Source: Neoroseomonas terrae | Lineage (GTDB): Bacteria > Pseudomonadota > Alphaproteobacteria > Acetobacterales > Acetobacteraceae | NCBI RefSeq assembly: GCF_018129025.1 | Contig: NZ_JAAEDI010000005.1 | Span: forward strand, 184,016-248,015 | Direction of reading: 5' to 3' | DNA length: 64,000 nt | Shown here: piece after piece, positions 52,477 to 60,941 of the stretch | Layout: every line of letters begins with the position of its first letter | How positions within the stretch are numbered: the stretch's first letter is position 1 | Made by a program: the position numbers and the translations under genes | The notes under the pieces: generated by a model | What the model was told of the DNA's origin: nothing | The model's input: the letters and a program-made list of their open reading frames with translations, nothing else | The model's database searches: none

Positions 52477-53873
52477 CGCCGGGGTGCCGACCCCGCCCCG
52501 ATGTCCCACCAGATGCCGGCCATCAGCCCCAGCCCTTCCCGCAGCAGCGGCGCCAGCGCGTGCTCGTCCGGCCCATGCTGGTTGCAGCCGGCATAGGAGT
52601 TCGGGATCCAGAGCACCGGCACGCCGAGTTCCTCCATGAAGATGTTCGACGGATTCGAGCCGGACGAGTTCGGGATCACGTTGGGCGCCCGGTTCGCCGT
52701 GCGCGCCATCGATCCCGCGACCATCCCCACCCACGGATCGGCGGGATCGGTGCGGGATGCGCCGAACATGTCGCGCTCCATCACCGGGATCACCTCGACC
52801 ATCGGGAAGCCCTCGGCATCCAGATGGGCGCGGAGCGCGGGGATGACGGCCTCGCCCGGCACGTCGACGGTGTGGCGCACCTGCAGGCGCGCGCGGGCCT
52901 CGCCCTGCACGGCGTTGGTGGGCGCGTCGGGGTGCCCGGTGATCTGGGCGAGGACGATCACGCTGGTCCAGGCGAAGATCTTCTCCGACTTCGACAGCCC
53001 GGGCTCGCCCCAGTTCGGGTCGGCCCCCGGCAGGCCGGCGATGTCCTCGAAGACGATCTCGCGGGTCGCTTTCAGCACGCTCTCGGGCACGTTCTCCGGC
53101 ACCCAGCCCTTTACGCGGATGCGGCCCTGCGGGGTCACGATGGTCGCCATCGCATGGGCCAGGATGAAGCCCGGATCGGGCAGGACGCCGCCCCAGTGCC
53201 CGGAATGATGGGCGTGGTCGCGCAGGCGCACCGCCAGGTCGAAGGCGACGCCGCCGCGGGCGCCGAGCTTCAGCTCCGGCATGAAGGTCGTCTGGCGGGG
53301 ACCGTCGAGCCCGATGAAGACGTCGGCTTTCAGCAGTTCCTTGTCGCGTTGCATCAGGCCGCGCAGGCCAGGCGAGCCGACCTCCTCGCCAGTCTCGACG
53401 AACACCTTCGCGTTGAAGCCGAGGCTGCCGCGCTCGGCGATGACGGCACGCAGGGCCTCGATGGCGATGAGGTGCTGGCCCTTGTTGTCCACCGTGCCGC
53501 GGCCGTACCAGAGCTCGCCGGCCTCAGTGACGGCCCAGGGATCGCGGCCATCCGACCATTTGCCCGCCAGCCCGCGCACCACGTCGCCATGGCCATAGAT
53601 CAGGACGGTCGGCAGTGCCGGATCCTCGACGCGGGAGGCCAGCATCACCGGGCCGCGGCCGGGGTTGGGGTTCTCCAGCAGGTGCATGGTGAAGCCCATG
53701 CCTGCCATCACGCCGGGGAGCACGTCGGCGCAGTAGCGACGGAGGTCAGGCAGGCGATCCGGCATCTGGCTTTCGGTCGGCACCGCGACCAGCCGGCGCA
53801 GGTGGTCGAGGTAGGTGCCGTCGTCGTAGAGCGCTTGCGCCGCAGCGATCGCCCCTTCTCGTGTTCCGCCCAT
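52473..53873 (-). CDS. M20-family metallopeptidase/deacylase
   Basis: 466 residues. Metal ligands in IYGHGDVVRG (His), YGRGTVDNKGQ (Asp), the catalytic glutamate in ETGEEVGSPGL, and a late NSSGSNPSN... NSYAGCNQHGPDEH (His). The dimerisation domain lies at about 205-340. Typical of M20 dipeptidases/acylases acting in the cytoplasm. In an operon with the MFS transporter; substrate unknown. Confidence 0.9.
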   Translation of the reverse strand: MGGTREGAIAAAQALYDDGTYLDHLRRLVAVPTESQMPDRLPDLRRYCADVLPGVMAGMGFTMHLLENPNPGRGPVMLASRVEDPALPTVLIYGHGDVVRGLAGKWSDGRDPWAVTEAGELWYGRGTVDNKGQHLIAIEALRAVIAERGSLGFNAKVFVETGEEVGSPGLRGLMQRDKELLKADVFIGLDGPRQTTFMPELKLGARGGVAFDLAVRLRDHAHHSGHWGGVLPDPGFILAHAMATIVTPQGRIRVKGWVPENVPESVLKATREIVFEDIAGLPGADPNWGEPGLSKSEKIFAWTSVIVLAQITGHPDAPTNAVQGEARARLQVRHTVDVPGEAVIPALRAHLDAEGFPMVEVIPVMERDMFGASRTDPADPWVGMVAGSMARTANRAPNVIPNSSGSNPSNIFMEELGVPVLWIPNSYAGCNQHGPDEHALAPLLREGLGLMAGIWWDIGAGSAPRR

Positions 53874-53986
53874 CTGGATGCTCCGTCATGCCTTGAGGCA
53901 GCGTCGCACCGGTACGGTTGGGGCGGAAGGAGGCCGGCGACGCCGCGCAGGGCCAAATGAGTCGCAAGCCTCTGACATCCCTGACT

Positions 53987-53998
53987 TAAAGTACTTTA
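53987..53998. promoter_or_regulatory. Palindrome TAAAGTACTTTA in the M20 operon upstream region
   Basis: A perfect 12-nt palindrome inside a markedly AT-rich patch (about 53980-54035) of an otherwise GC-rich 348-nt gap. It lies about 115 nt upstream of the M20 start and could be an operator or part of the promoter. The rest of the gap (to 54150) holds no gene. Confidence 0.4.
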
Positions 53999-54150
53999 GC
54001 CCTTTAAGCCTTTATCGCTTTATCGGCGGCGCGGACGCGACTGCGCCCCGGATGAACGGAACATAACACGAACATTCCCGAGATTCCAGCAGCCCATCTT
54101 CGATGCGAAGCACCGCCGTCCTGACCGGCCCCATCCGCCGCGCAAGGCGC

Positions 54151-54218
54151 CAGGTCGAGGTTTCCAAAGGCCTTTCGGCCTTTGGTGGGGTGGTTTGGAG
54201 GGGCAAAGCCCCTCCAAC
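54151..54218 (+). repeat. Double-hairpin repeat, locus 5 (single type I unit)
   Basis: Lead GCCAGGTCGAGG-type sequence, hairpin A 54164-54185 (CCAAAGGCC/GGCCTTTGG, loop TTTC), spacer TGGGGTGGTTT, hairpin B 54197-54215 (GGAGGGGC/GCCCCTCC). It starts 4 nt past the stop of the DUF1513 gene, where it could act as the operon's 3' hairpin. No partner unit found nearby. Confidence 0.85.
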
Positions 54219-54221
54219 CTT

Positions 54222-55355
54222 TTACAGCCCGACCAGGTGATTATCCCACCGCAACCGCCCCAGCCATGCCGCGGCCAAGTCCCGCGGTGTCGCCCCTGCG
54301 TCCACGAGCGCGACGCGCCCGAGCCCCGACGTCACCACGAAGCCGCCCGGCGCCGCTGCGACGCCGCAGCCATCCGGCATGGCGAAGGAGGAGACGACGC
54401 GCCGTGACCGTGCCTCGATCAGCAGGCCGCGCCCGCCGCGGGGGCTGGTCACGGCGATCACCTCGCCGCCCTGCCCGGCGGCGGCGCTGCCGGTGTAGTG
54501 GTCGAGGCCGCGCCAGACGTCGTCGGCCGCCTCGAGCTGCGCGAGACCGTCGGCCGTCGTCGCCGCGACTAGGGGCGGGCGTTCGAAGCGCGGGCCTTCG
54601 TGCTGCATGGCGACGTAGAGCGCGCCATCCGCATCCAGCGCGAGGTGGCGCAGGGAGAGGGTGCCTTCTTCGCCGTCCAGCGCGCGCTTCGACAGCGCGC
54701 GGCCACTCGCTGCGTCGATCAGGGCGATGCCGCTTTCGAAGGTCTCGAGGTCGAGGCGCGTGCGCGGCACGCTCGGATCGGTGCGGATGCCGCCATTCGC
54801 GACCCAGAGCGCACGGCCGTCGGGCGTCAGGCGGATGTCGTGCGGATCGGCGCCGCCGGTGGGGAATTCGCCGATGCGGGCAAAGCCGCGCGGCACCGAA
54901 TAGACGCCGACGACGCCTTCGCCGTCGTCATCGAGCTCGGTGGCGTAGAGCAGGCCGCCATCGGCGGAGAAGCAGCCATGGCCGCAGAACCAGCGGCCGG
55001 TCGCGCGCTGCAGCATCTGGCCGACGCGGCCCTGCGTCGGGTGCAGAAGCTGCGCGTAGCTGCCGGGGCGGCGGGCGAACAGCACGGCGATGCCGCCATC
55101 GGGCGAGACGGCGGCGCCGTGGCCGCGGGCCGGCAGCGGAATGTCGAAGCGCGGCGAACCGTCCAGCCCAAAGGCCACGGCGCGCCAGCGCCCTTCCTCA
55201 TCCGCCGCGGCGGAAAGGAAGGCAGGCGTGCTGCCCGGGGTGGGGCCGGACGGCAGGGTGGCGGTGTCGGCCGCGGCGGGTGCAGCCAGGAAGGCGGGCG
55301 GGGCGGCGGCGAAGCCGATCAGGCCGAAGACGGCGCGTCGTCCGATGCGGGTCAT
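54222..55355 (-). CDS. DUF1513 family secreted protein
   Basis: 377 residues from ATG 55355. Tat-like leader (TRIGRRAVFGLIGFAAAPPA), then a beta-propeller-type repeat region with GHGAAVSPDGGIAVLFARRP, GHGCFSADGGLLYATE, ADPHDIRLTPDGRALWVANG. DUF1513 proteins end iron-regulated imelysin operons in Alphaproteobacteria; role in iron uptake is inferred from this context. Confidence 0.85.
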   Translation of the reverse strand: MTRIGRRAVFGLIGFAAAPPAFLAAPAAADTATLPSGPTPGSTPAFLSAAADEEGRWRAVAFGLDGSPRFDIPLPARGHGAAVSPDGGIAVLFARRPGSYAQLLHPTQGRVGQMLQRATGRWFCGHGCFSADGGLLYATELDDDGEGVVGVYSVPRGFARIGEFPTGGADPHDIRLTPDGRALWVANGGIRTDPSVPRTRLDLETFESGIALIDAASGRALSKRALDGEEGTLSLRHLALDADGALYVAMQHEGPRFERPPLVAATTADGLAQLEAADDVWRGLDHYTGSAAAGQGGEVIAVTSPRGGRGLLIEARSRRVVSSFAMPDGCGVAAAPGGFVVTSGLGRVALVDAGATPRDLAAAWLGRLRWDNHLVGL

Positions 55356-56425
55356 CAATCGCCATCCATCGAGTTGAAGCCGAGGGGCAGGCCGATCGCC
55401 GGCGCGACGCGTTCGGCCAGCAGGCGGCGCAGCGTGCCCAGGGGGCGCAGCAGGTCTTCAACGGCTGCGCGACCGTCGGGCGTCGTGACCGCGACTTCCA
55501 GCGACGGGGCGATGCGGCCCGCTGCGGCGACTGCTTCCGCGTAGAGATCGGCGACCTCGCGGGCCAGCGCAGGGTCCGCGGCCTCGGTCATCGGCGCGAA
55601 GGTCACGGTCCAGAATTGCTGCTGCGCTGCCAGGGAGGCGCGCACCAGGGCGAGGGATTCGCCGCTGCGCCACGCCTCCGCACGGCGGGGGAATGCTTCG
55701 CGCAGCGAGGGGCCGAGCACGCGCGCGACCTCCCGCTCGGCGAGGAATTCCAGCCCGCCGACGACGTTCTTGAACAGCGTCACCACGCCATCGAGCGTCG
55801 AGGCATAGCCGCCATCCGGCGTGCCTTCGAGCAACGTGCCGTAGGGCCGCTCACTGCGCGTCCAGGCCTGCAGCATGTCGTCGCCCATGGTGGCGAGGTT
55901 CGTGCCGATGGCCGCGAGCAGCACCCGGCGGAAGGGCTGGTCGGCGGCGGCGAGGCGCGGCGCCTCATCCCCGAACAACAGACGCTCGGACGCCGGCAGG
56001 CCCTGCGCGGCGACGCGGCCGCGGCGGAAGGCGTCGGGCGTTACCTGCGCGGGATCGGCGGCGCGCAGCAGCTCGCCCATCTCGCGGCCGATGCTGTTGC
56101 GGGTGTCGGGGAAGAAGGAAATGCGGAAGCCGCGGTCGAAATCGTCGAGCGGGCCGAAACGCAGATGCCGGATGCGCTGGAAGGCGAGATCCGTCGCGAC
56201 CCAGGCGCGGCGCGCAGCTTCGGCCTGCGCGGGATCGGCGCGCGCGGCCTCGCTTGCTGTCGCGAAGGCGCGCGCGGCCTCGGCGAAGGCCGTGTAGCCG
56301 GGGATGATGTGCTGCGCGACGGCGCGGCGGATGGCGGCGCGCTGCACCGCCTCCACCTCCTGCCCGCGCGCCGCGGCAACCGGCGTGAGGATGAGGGCGG
56401 CGAGGACCAGGCGGCGTGTCGGCAT
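55355..56425 (-). CDS. Imelysin-like periplasmic protein
   Basis: 356 residues. Signal peptide (MPTRRLVLAALILTPVAAAR) then a helical imelysin-like domain (RRAWVATDLAFQRIRHLRFG, LTLFKNVVGGLEFLAER-type segment, WTVTFAPMTEA). The GxHxxE signature of the first imelysin is not evident here. Start and stop overlap both neighbours by one base (TGATG), so the operon is tightly coupled. Confidence 0.85.
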   Translation of the reverse strand: MPTRRLVLAALILTPVAAARGQEVEAVQRAAIRRAVAQHIIPGYTAFAEAARAFATASEAARADPAQAEAARRAWVATDLAFQRIRHLRFGPLDDFDRGFRISFFPDTRNSIGREMGELLRAADPAQVTPDAFRRGRVAAQGLPASERLLFGDEAPRLAAADQPFRRVLLAAIGTNLATMGDDMLQAWTRSERPYGTLLEGTPDGGYASTLDGVVTLFKNVVGGLEFLAEREVARVLGPSLREAFPRRAEAWRSGESLALVRASLAAQQQFWTVTFAPMTEAADPALAREVADLYAEAVAAAGRIAPSLEVAVTTPDGRAAVEDLLRPLGTLRRLLAERVAPAIGLPLGFNSMDGD

Positions 56426-57792
56426 CACAGGCTGTCCAGAAAGGCGAGGAGAGCGGCGCGATCGGCGGGCGGGAGGGCGACGACGCGGTCGCGGGCCGCC
56501 TGTGCCTCCCCACCATGCCAGAGGATGGCTTCGAGCGCGTTGCGGGCGCGGCCATCGTGGAGCAATTGCGTGTGACCGCTGACCACATGCGTCAGGCCGA
56601 GGCCCCAGAGCGGCGGCGTGCGCCACTCGCGGCCGGTCGCGGCGCCCTCGACACGGTCATCCGCGAGGCCATCGCCCATGTCGTGCAGCAGCATGTCGGT
56701 ATACGGCCAGATGCGCTGCCCGGAATGCTCCGGCCGCCCTTCCACCTGCCCCGTGGTGAAGGAGGGGCGGTGGCAGGCGGAACAGCCGATGTCGCGGAAG
56801 ATGGCGCGGCCGCGCAGCACCTCGGGCGTCGGCGCCGGACGCGCGGGCACGCCGAGGTTGCGGGCATAGAAGGCGGTCAGGTCGAACAGGCGCGGATCGA
56901 CCTCCGGCTCGCCGCCATCCGGCGCCTCCCGGCATTCGGTCTGCGCGGTCGTGCATTCGCCATGGCCGCCCGGATGCAGGGTGGTCGACAGGCCCATGTC
57001 GGAGCGGAAGGCGTCGGCGATCTGGTCTTCCATGGTCGGCGCCTGCGCCTTCCAGCCGAAGCGGCCGAGCATCATCCGGTCGCCGTGGAAGCCGCTGCGG
57101 ACGAAGGCCGGGCGGCCGCTGATGCCATCCCCGTTGCGATCATCGGGATCGGCGCCGGCGACGATGTCCGCCTCGGGGATCGCTTCCAGCAGGCCGAGCC
57201 CGATCATCGGCGGCGCGATGCGCGGCGACAGCCGCAGCCCCGGCATGGGGTCGCCATAGCCCCAATTGTCGATGCGCCAGTGCGGGCGGCGCAGCTGCGC
57301 GACCTCCCCGCCCGCGAGCGGCACGTCCTCCTCGGTCCAGTCGGGGTGCACGCGGCCTTCCGCCGGGTGGCCCTGGATGCCGAAGGTCTGGAGCTGGTGG
57401 CCATAGACAGGGTCGAGCGCCCCATCGGCACCGCCGATGCGCAGGAGGAGGGAGGACGCCGCCTCCCCCGGTTCGGGCGGGCGGCCGCGCCCGTCGCGCA
57501 GATGGCAGGACTGGCAGGCGCGGGCGTTGTAGAGCGGCCCCAGCCCGTCGGAACTCGTGGTGGAGGAAGGCGAGGACACCCACAGCTTGCGGAACACGCC
57601 GTCGCCGACGCGGAAGTCGAGCTGACGATCGAAGGGCAGGTTCCCCGAGGGCAGCGAGAAGGCGCGCGGGTCGCGCGCCACCCGAACGGTGGCAGCGCCG
57701 CCCGGCATCAGCTCCGACGGGTCCGGCCCGTCCTGCGCCGCCAGCGCGCCGGCGCAGAGCGCGGCGCAGGCCAGCAGCATCAGCCGCCGCAT
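56425..57792 (-). CDS. DUF1111 di-haem thiol-oxidoreductase-like protein
   Basis: 455 residues. Signal peptide (MRRLMLLACAALCAGALA), two haem c motifs (ARACQSCHLRDG and DIGCSACHRPSF), MauG/peroxidase-like family. Further conserved parts are GRFGWKAQAPTMEDQIADAF and LHDMGDGLADDR. It needs the cytochrome c maturation system encoded at 32.8-38.7 kb. Redox role in periplasmic iron handling is inferred from the imelysin neighbours. Confidence 0.9.
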   Translation of the reverse strand: MRRLMLLACAALCAGALAAQDGPDPSELMPGGAATVRVARDPRAFSLPSGNLPFDRQLDFRVGDGVFRKLWVSSPSSTTSSDGLGPLYNARACQSCHLRDGRGRPPEPGEAASSLLLRIGGADGALDPVYGHQLQTFGIQGHPAEGRVHPDWTEEDVPLAGGEVAQLRRPHWRIDNWGYGDPMPGLRLSPRIAPPMIGLGLLEAIPEADIVAGADPDDRNGDGISGRPAFVRSGFHGDRMMLGRFGWKAQAPTMEDQIADAFRSDMGLSTTLHPGGHGECTTAQTECREAPDGGEPEVDPRLFDLTAFYARNLGVPARPAPTPEVLRGRAIFRDIGCSACHRPSFTTGQVEGRPEHSGQRIWPYTDMLLHDMGDGLADDRVEGAATGREWRTPPLWGLGLTHVVSGHTQLLHDGRARNALEAILWHGGEAQAARDRVVALPPADRAALLAFLDSL

Positions 57793-57796
57793 GGCA

Positions 57797-59074
57797 TCAG
57801 CGCCGCGGCACCGCCGACGGGTTGTCGAGGCTGTCGGAGCCCTCGAAATTGCTGCTCAGACGTAGCGCCGCCATGATGCGCTCGATGGTGCGGGTCTGTT
57901 CCAGCAGCTTGTCGATGGCCGCCTGGACGACGGCGTTGCCCTCGGTGTTCCCCTCGGCGAGCATCTGGTCGTAGGCCTCGCCGCCTTCCGCGCGCGTCTT
58001 CATGGCCTGGAAGGCGGCGACGGTCGCATCCAGGCGCTGGCGCATCTCGCGGTCCAGCGCCGGGTTGGCGTGGCGCACGAAGTCGGACAGGGACGGACCG
58101 CGCACCACGCTGCCGTCGGTGCGGCGGTATTCGCCGATGTAGACGGCGCGGATGCCGACCACGTTGTAGAAATGGCTGTTGTGCGTGTTGTCGGAGAAGC
58201 AGTCATGCTCCTCCTCCGGGTCGTGCAGCATCAGGCCGAGCTTCATGCGCTCGCCGGCCAGTTCGCCGTAGGAGAGGCTGCCCATGCCGGTGAAGATCGC
58301 GGTCAGGCCGGCGTCGTTGCCGCGCGCGGTCAGCGCGCGCCGCGCCGCGCCGTTCGGCGCCCAGTTCGCGACCATGGTCTCGAGCTCGGCGATGAGCATG
58401 CCCGTGACGACGGTGAGGTAGGCGGCGCGCCGGTCCTGGTTGCCGCCCGTGCCGCCCTCCCCGCGGACATAGTCGGTGTAGGGGCGGTTGCCGGCGCCCG
58501 GGCCGGTGCCGTTCAGGTCCTGGCCCCAGAGCAGGAATTCGATGGCGTGCCAGCCGATGGTGACGTTGGCCTCGACGCCGCCGACCTCATGCAGGCGGCC
58601 GAGCACCTCCGGCGTGATGGTCGTGACGTCGATCGTCTCGCCGGCATGCGTGATCTCGCGGGACGCGATGATGTTGGCGGTGAACAGGGGGTTCTCGTCG
58701 TTCGTGTCGCCGTAGCGCTCGGTGTCGACGTAGTCGATCAGACCCTCATCGAGCGGCCAGGCGTTCACGCGGGCTTCCCATTCATCGACGATCGGGTTGC
58801 CGAAGCGGAAGACCTCGGTCTGCTGGTACGGCACGCGGGCGGCGATCCACGCGCGCCGGGCGGCGGCCAGCGTCTCCTCGGACGGTGCCTCGACCAGGCG
58901 GGCGACGGCCTGCTGCAGGGCACGGGCGCCGGCGAGCGCATCGGCGTACATCGCCGCGGCGATGTCGCCATAGGTATTGAGCACGGCGCGCTTCGCGGGG
59001 GCTGCCTGGGCGAGGGCGACCGGCGCCGCGGTGACAGTCAGCGCAGCAGCCAGCAGGGCACGACGAGGGGTCAA
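57797..59074 (-). CDS. Imelysin family protein (periplasmic, iron-related)
   Basis: 425 residues from TTG 59074, chosen because CAGGAGC lies 8 nt upstream and a signal peptide (RRALLAAALTVTAAPVALAQ) follows. GxHxxE signature in IGWHAIEFLLWGQDLN; bilobed helical imelysin fold with CFSDNTHNSHFYNVVGIRAV. Imelysins of this type are induced under iron limitation. First gene of the four-gene operon. Confidence 0.92.
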   Translation of the reverse strand: MTPRRALLAAALTVTAAPVALAQAAPAKRAVLNTYGDIAAAMYADALAGARALQQAVARLVEAPSEETLAAARRAWIAARVPYQQTEVFRFGNPIVDEWEARVNAWPLDEGLIDYVDTERYGDTNDENPLFTANIIASREITHAGETIDVTTITPEVLGRLHEVGGVEANVTIGWHAIEFLLWGQDLNGTGPGAGNRPYTDYVRGEGGTGGNQDRRAAYLTVVTGMLIAELETMVANWAPNGAARRALTARGNDAGLTAIFTGMGSLSYGELAGERMKLGLMLHDPEEEHDCFSDNTHNSHFYNVVGIRAVYIGEYRRTDGSVVRGPSLSDFVRHANPALDREMRQRLDATVAAFQAMKTRAEGGEAYDQMLAEGNTEGNAVVQAAIDKLLEQTRTIERIMAALRLSSNFEGSDSLDNPSAVPRR

Positions 59075-59123
59075 GGCGGATGCTCCTGGATGGCGGCGAT
59101 CGGGGCCCGCCTGATACCGCCAA

Positions 59124-59148
59124 TGCGAGTCGTTCGCAAGAATGCGAA
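59124..59148. promoter_or_regulatory. Fur/Irr-like operator upstream of the imelysin operon
   Basis: TGCGAGTCGTTCGCA (59124-59138) is a dyad with TGCGA/TCGCA arms; its right arm TTCGCA pairs again with TGCGAA (59143-59148). Overlapping dyads of this size resemble alphaproteobacterial Fur boxes. It lies 50-75 nt before the imelysin start and about 145 nt before bcsZ. Iron control of the imelysin operon is inference. Confidence 0.5.
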
Positions 59149-59292
59149 ACTTTCGACGTGCCCAACCCCGGGAGGCACGAGTTACACCGAGTTTATTCAC
59201 GTTCAGGTGACATTGCCGGATGACCATAGCCAGTGGAGTGTAAATATTGTCGTAGGCATGGGGCGGCGCCGTTCGGGGGGCACTGGGTTGAC

Positions 59293-60378
59293 ATGCGAAT
59301 GAGACGGCGGCCGACGACAAGCGGTTTGTCGGCCGTGGCGCGCCGTGGGCTGCTGGCAGGCATGCCGGCGCTCCTCATGGCCGCGCCCGCGGCGGCCGCT
59401 GCACCGGCCGAGGAATGGCAGGCGTTCAAGCGCCGCTTCCTCGCGCCCGAGGGGCGGCTGATCGACAGCGGCAACGAAGGGGTCTCCCACAGCGAAGGCC
59501 AGGGGTGGGGCCTGATGTTCGCGGCCGCCTTCGACGACCGGCAGGCCTTCGATCAGATCCTCGGCTGGACGCGGCGTGTCCTGAAGCGCCGGAACGACAA
59601 CCTGCATGCCTGGCGCTTCCGTCCCGGCGCGGCGCGGCCCGTGGAGGACCAGAACAACGCGACCGATGGCGACCTCTACATCGCCTACGGCCTGCTGATG
59701 GCCAATGCCCGCTGGCGGCACGCGCCATACCATGAACTGGCCGTCGCCATCGGCCGCGACGTGCTGCGGGTCACGCTGCGACGTCCGCATGGCAGGCCGG
59801 TCCTGCTGCCCGGCGCGTCGGGCTTCGAATCGCCGGCAGGCACGGTGCTGAACCCCTCCTATATGATGCTGCCGATCTACGCGACGCTCGAGCAGACGAT
59901 GCCGGGGGCGGGCTGGGCGGCGATCGCTCAGGAAGCCGGGGAGATATTGCGCCGGGCGCGCTTCGGCGCCTGGGGGCTCAATCCCGACTGGGTTCTGCTG
60001 CCGCCCGCGGCCGAGGCGCCGTTGCGGATGCCGCCGGGGTGGCCGCCGCGCTTCTCCTTCGACGCCGTGCGGGCACCGCTCGCGCTGGCCTGGGCGGGGG
60101 AGGTGACGCATCCCGCGCTGCTGGGCGCGCACGCCTTCTGGTCCGATCCGCGGTGGACGACGCCGCCGGCCTGGGTCGATCTCGTCACCGGCAACACGGC
60201 GGAGTTTCAGGCGTCCCCCGGCATGCTCGCGATCGCCGCCTTCACCGCCGCGCGGATTGCCGGTGGCGGAACGACGGTGGCGTTACCCTCCATCAATGCA
60301 TCCCGCGACTATTATTCGGCGTCGCTCACCCTGCTGGTGCGCATCGCCTGCGTGTCGACGGGTACCCCCCTTGCCTGA
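59293..60378 (+). CDS. bcsZ: Cellulose-synthase-associated endoglucanase BcsZ (GH8)
   Basis: 361 residues from ATG 59293; ATG 59299 is an alternative. Twin-arginine-like leader (ARRGLLAGMPALLMAAPAAA). GH8 signature GNEGVSHSEGQGWGLMFAAA with the catalytic glutamate and the NNATDGDLYIAYGLLMA segment with the base aspartate. Cuts nascent cellulose in the periplasm to help crystallisation and export. It is divergent from the imelysin operon (218-nt gap). Confidence 0.92.
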   Translation: MRMRRRPTTSGLSAVARRGLLAGMPALLMAAPAAAAAPAEEWQAFKRRFLAPEGRLIDSGNEGVSHSEGQGWGLMFAAAFDDRQAFDQILGWTRRVLKRRNDNLHAWRFRPGAARPVEDQNNATDGDLYIAYGLLMANARWRHAPYHELAVAIGRDVLRVTLRRPHGRPVLLPGASGFESPAGTVLNPSYMMLPIYATLEQTMPGAGWAAIAQEAGEILRRARFGAWGLNPDWVLLPPAAEAPLRMPPGWPPRFSFDAVRAPLALAWAGEVTHPALLGAHAFWSDPRWTTPPAWVDLVTGNTAEFQASPGMLAIAAFTAARIAGGGTTVALPSINASRDYYSASLTLLVRIACVSTGTPLA

Positions 60379-60455
60379 TCAGAGCTTGCGACCTGGGCGC
60401 CGCACCGCCCCGATGGCCGCCGCGGCCGGAACCCTCATTGGGAGAAGATGCCGGT

Positions 60456-60935
60456 ATGGGACCTGACCCGGACATCGTCGCGCTCGCGACGCGCCTTGGC
60501 CTGACCCAGTTGACCTACCGGTCCTTCGACCGTCCGGCGATGCCGGGCCGACCGGCTCCGCAGGATGCCACACCCTCGCCAGCCGAGGTCGTGGAGCCCA
60601 CCCCGCCAATGGAACTCCCGCTGCCGGCCGCCGTGCCGCAGCCGGCTTTCGCTCAGCCATATGTGCCGGCCGCCGTGCCGCAGCCCGCTTTCGCTCAGTC
60701 ATATGTGCCGCCAACCCGACCATCGGTAGCGATGCCGCCGCTGGCCGCGGCCCAGGTGGCCTATGCGCCACCACCGCTCGTTGCAGCCCAGCCCGCCCCG
60801 GCCTTTCCGTTGCTCGTGCAGGCGCTGTCGCGCCCGGCGGCGCAGCAGCCCGAAGCCGCGGCGCCCTCCGGTGCGCAACCGTTCCTGAACTTGCGACACG
60901 CCGTGCCCGGCGCCGCGCGCCAGGCGGAGTACTGA
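60456..60935 (+). CDS. BcsR/BcsP-like proline-rich cellulose accessory protein
   Basis: 159 residues from ATG 60456 (GGGAGAAG upstream). Residues about 5-25, PDIVALATRLGLTQLTYRSF, resemble the short BcsR domain (DIVALKQAFSLPDIDY in the E. coli protein). The rest is Pro/Ala/Gln-rich and contains a duplicated 14-residue unit (PAAVPQPAFAQPYV). BcsR/BcsP proteins act with the BcsQ ATPase, whose gene follows 6 nt later. Assignment as BcsP is by layout and motif only. Confidence 0.65.
   Translation: MGPDPDIVALATRLGLTQLTYRSFDRPAMPGRPAPQDATPSPAEVVEPTPPMELPLPAAVPQPAFAQPYVPAAVPQPAFAQSYVPPTRPSVAMPPLAAAQVAYAPPPLVAAQPAPAFPLLVQALSRPAAQQPEAAAPSGAQPFLNLRHAVPGAARQAEY
60624..60707 (+). repeat. 42-bp tandem duplication within the bcsP-like gene
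   Basis: Two adjacent 42-nt units (60624-60665 and 60666-60707) differ at only two bases and encode the repeated Pro/Ala/Gln segment. In-frame, so repeat-number change would alter protein length by 14 residues. Confidence 0.9.
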
Positions 60936-60941
60936 CCCGAC

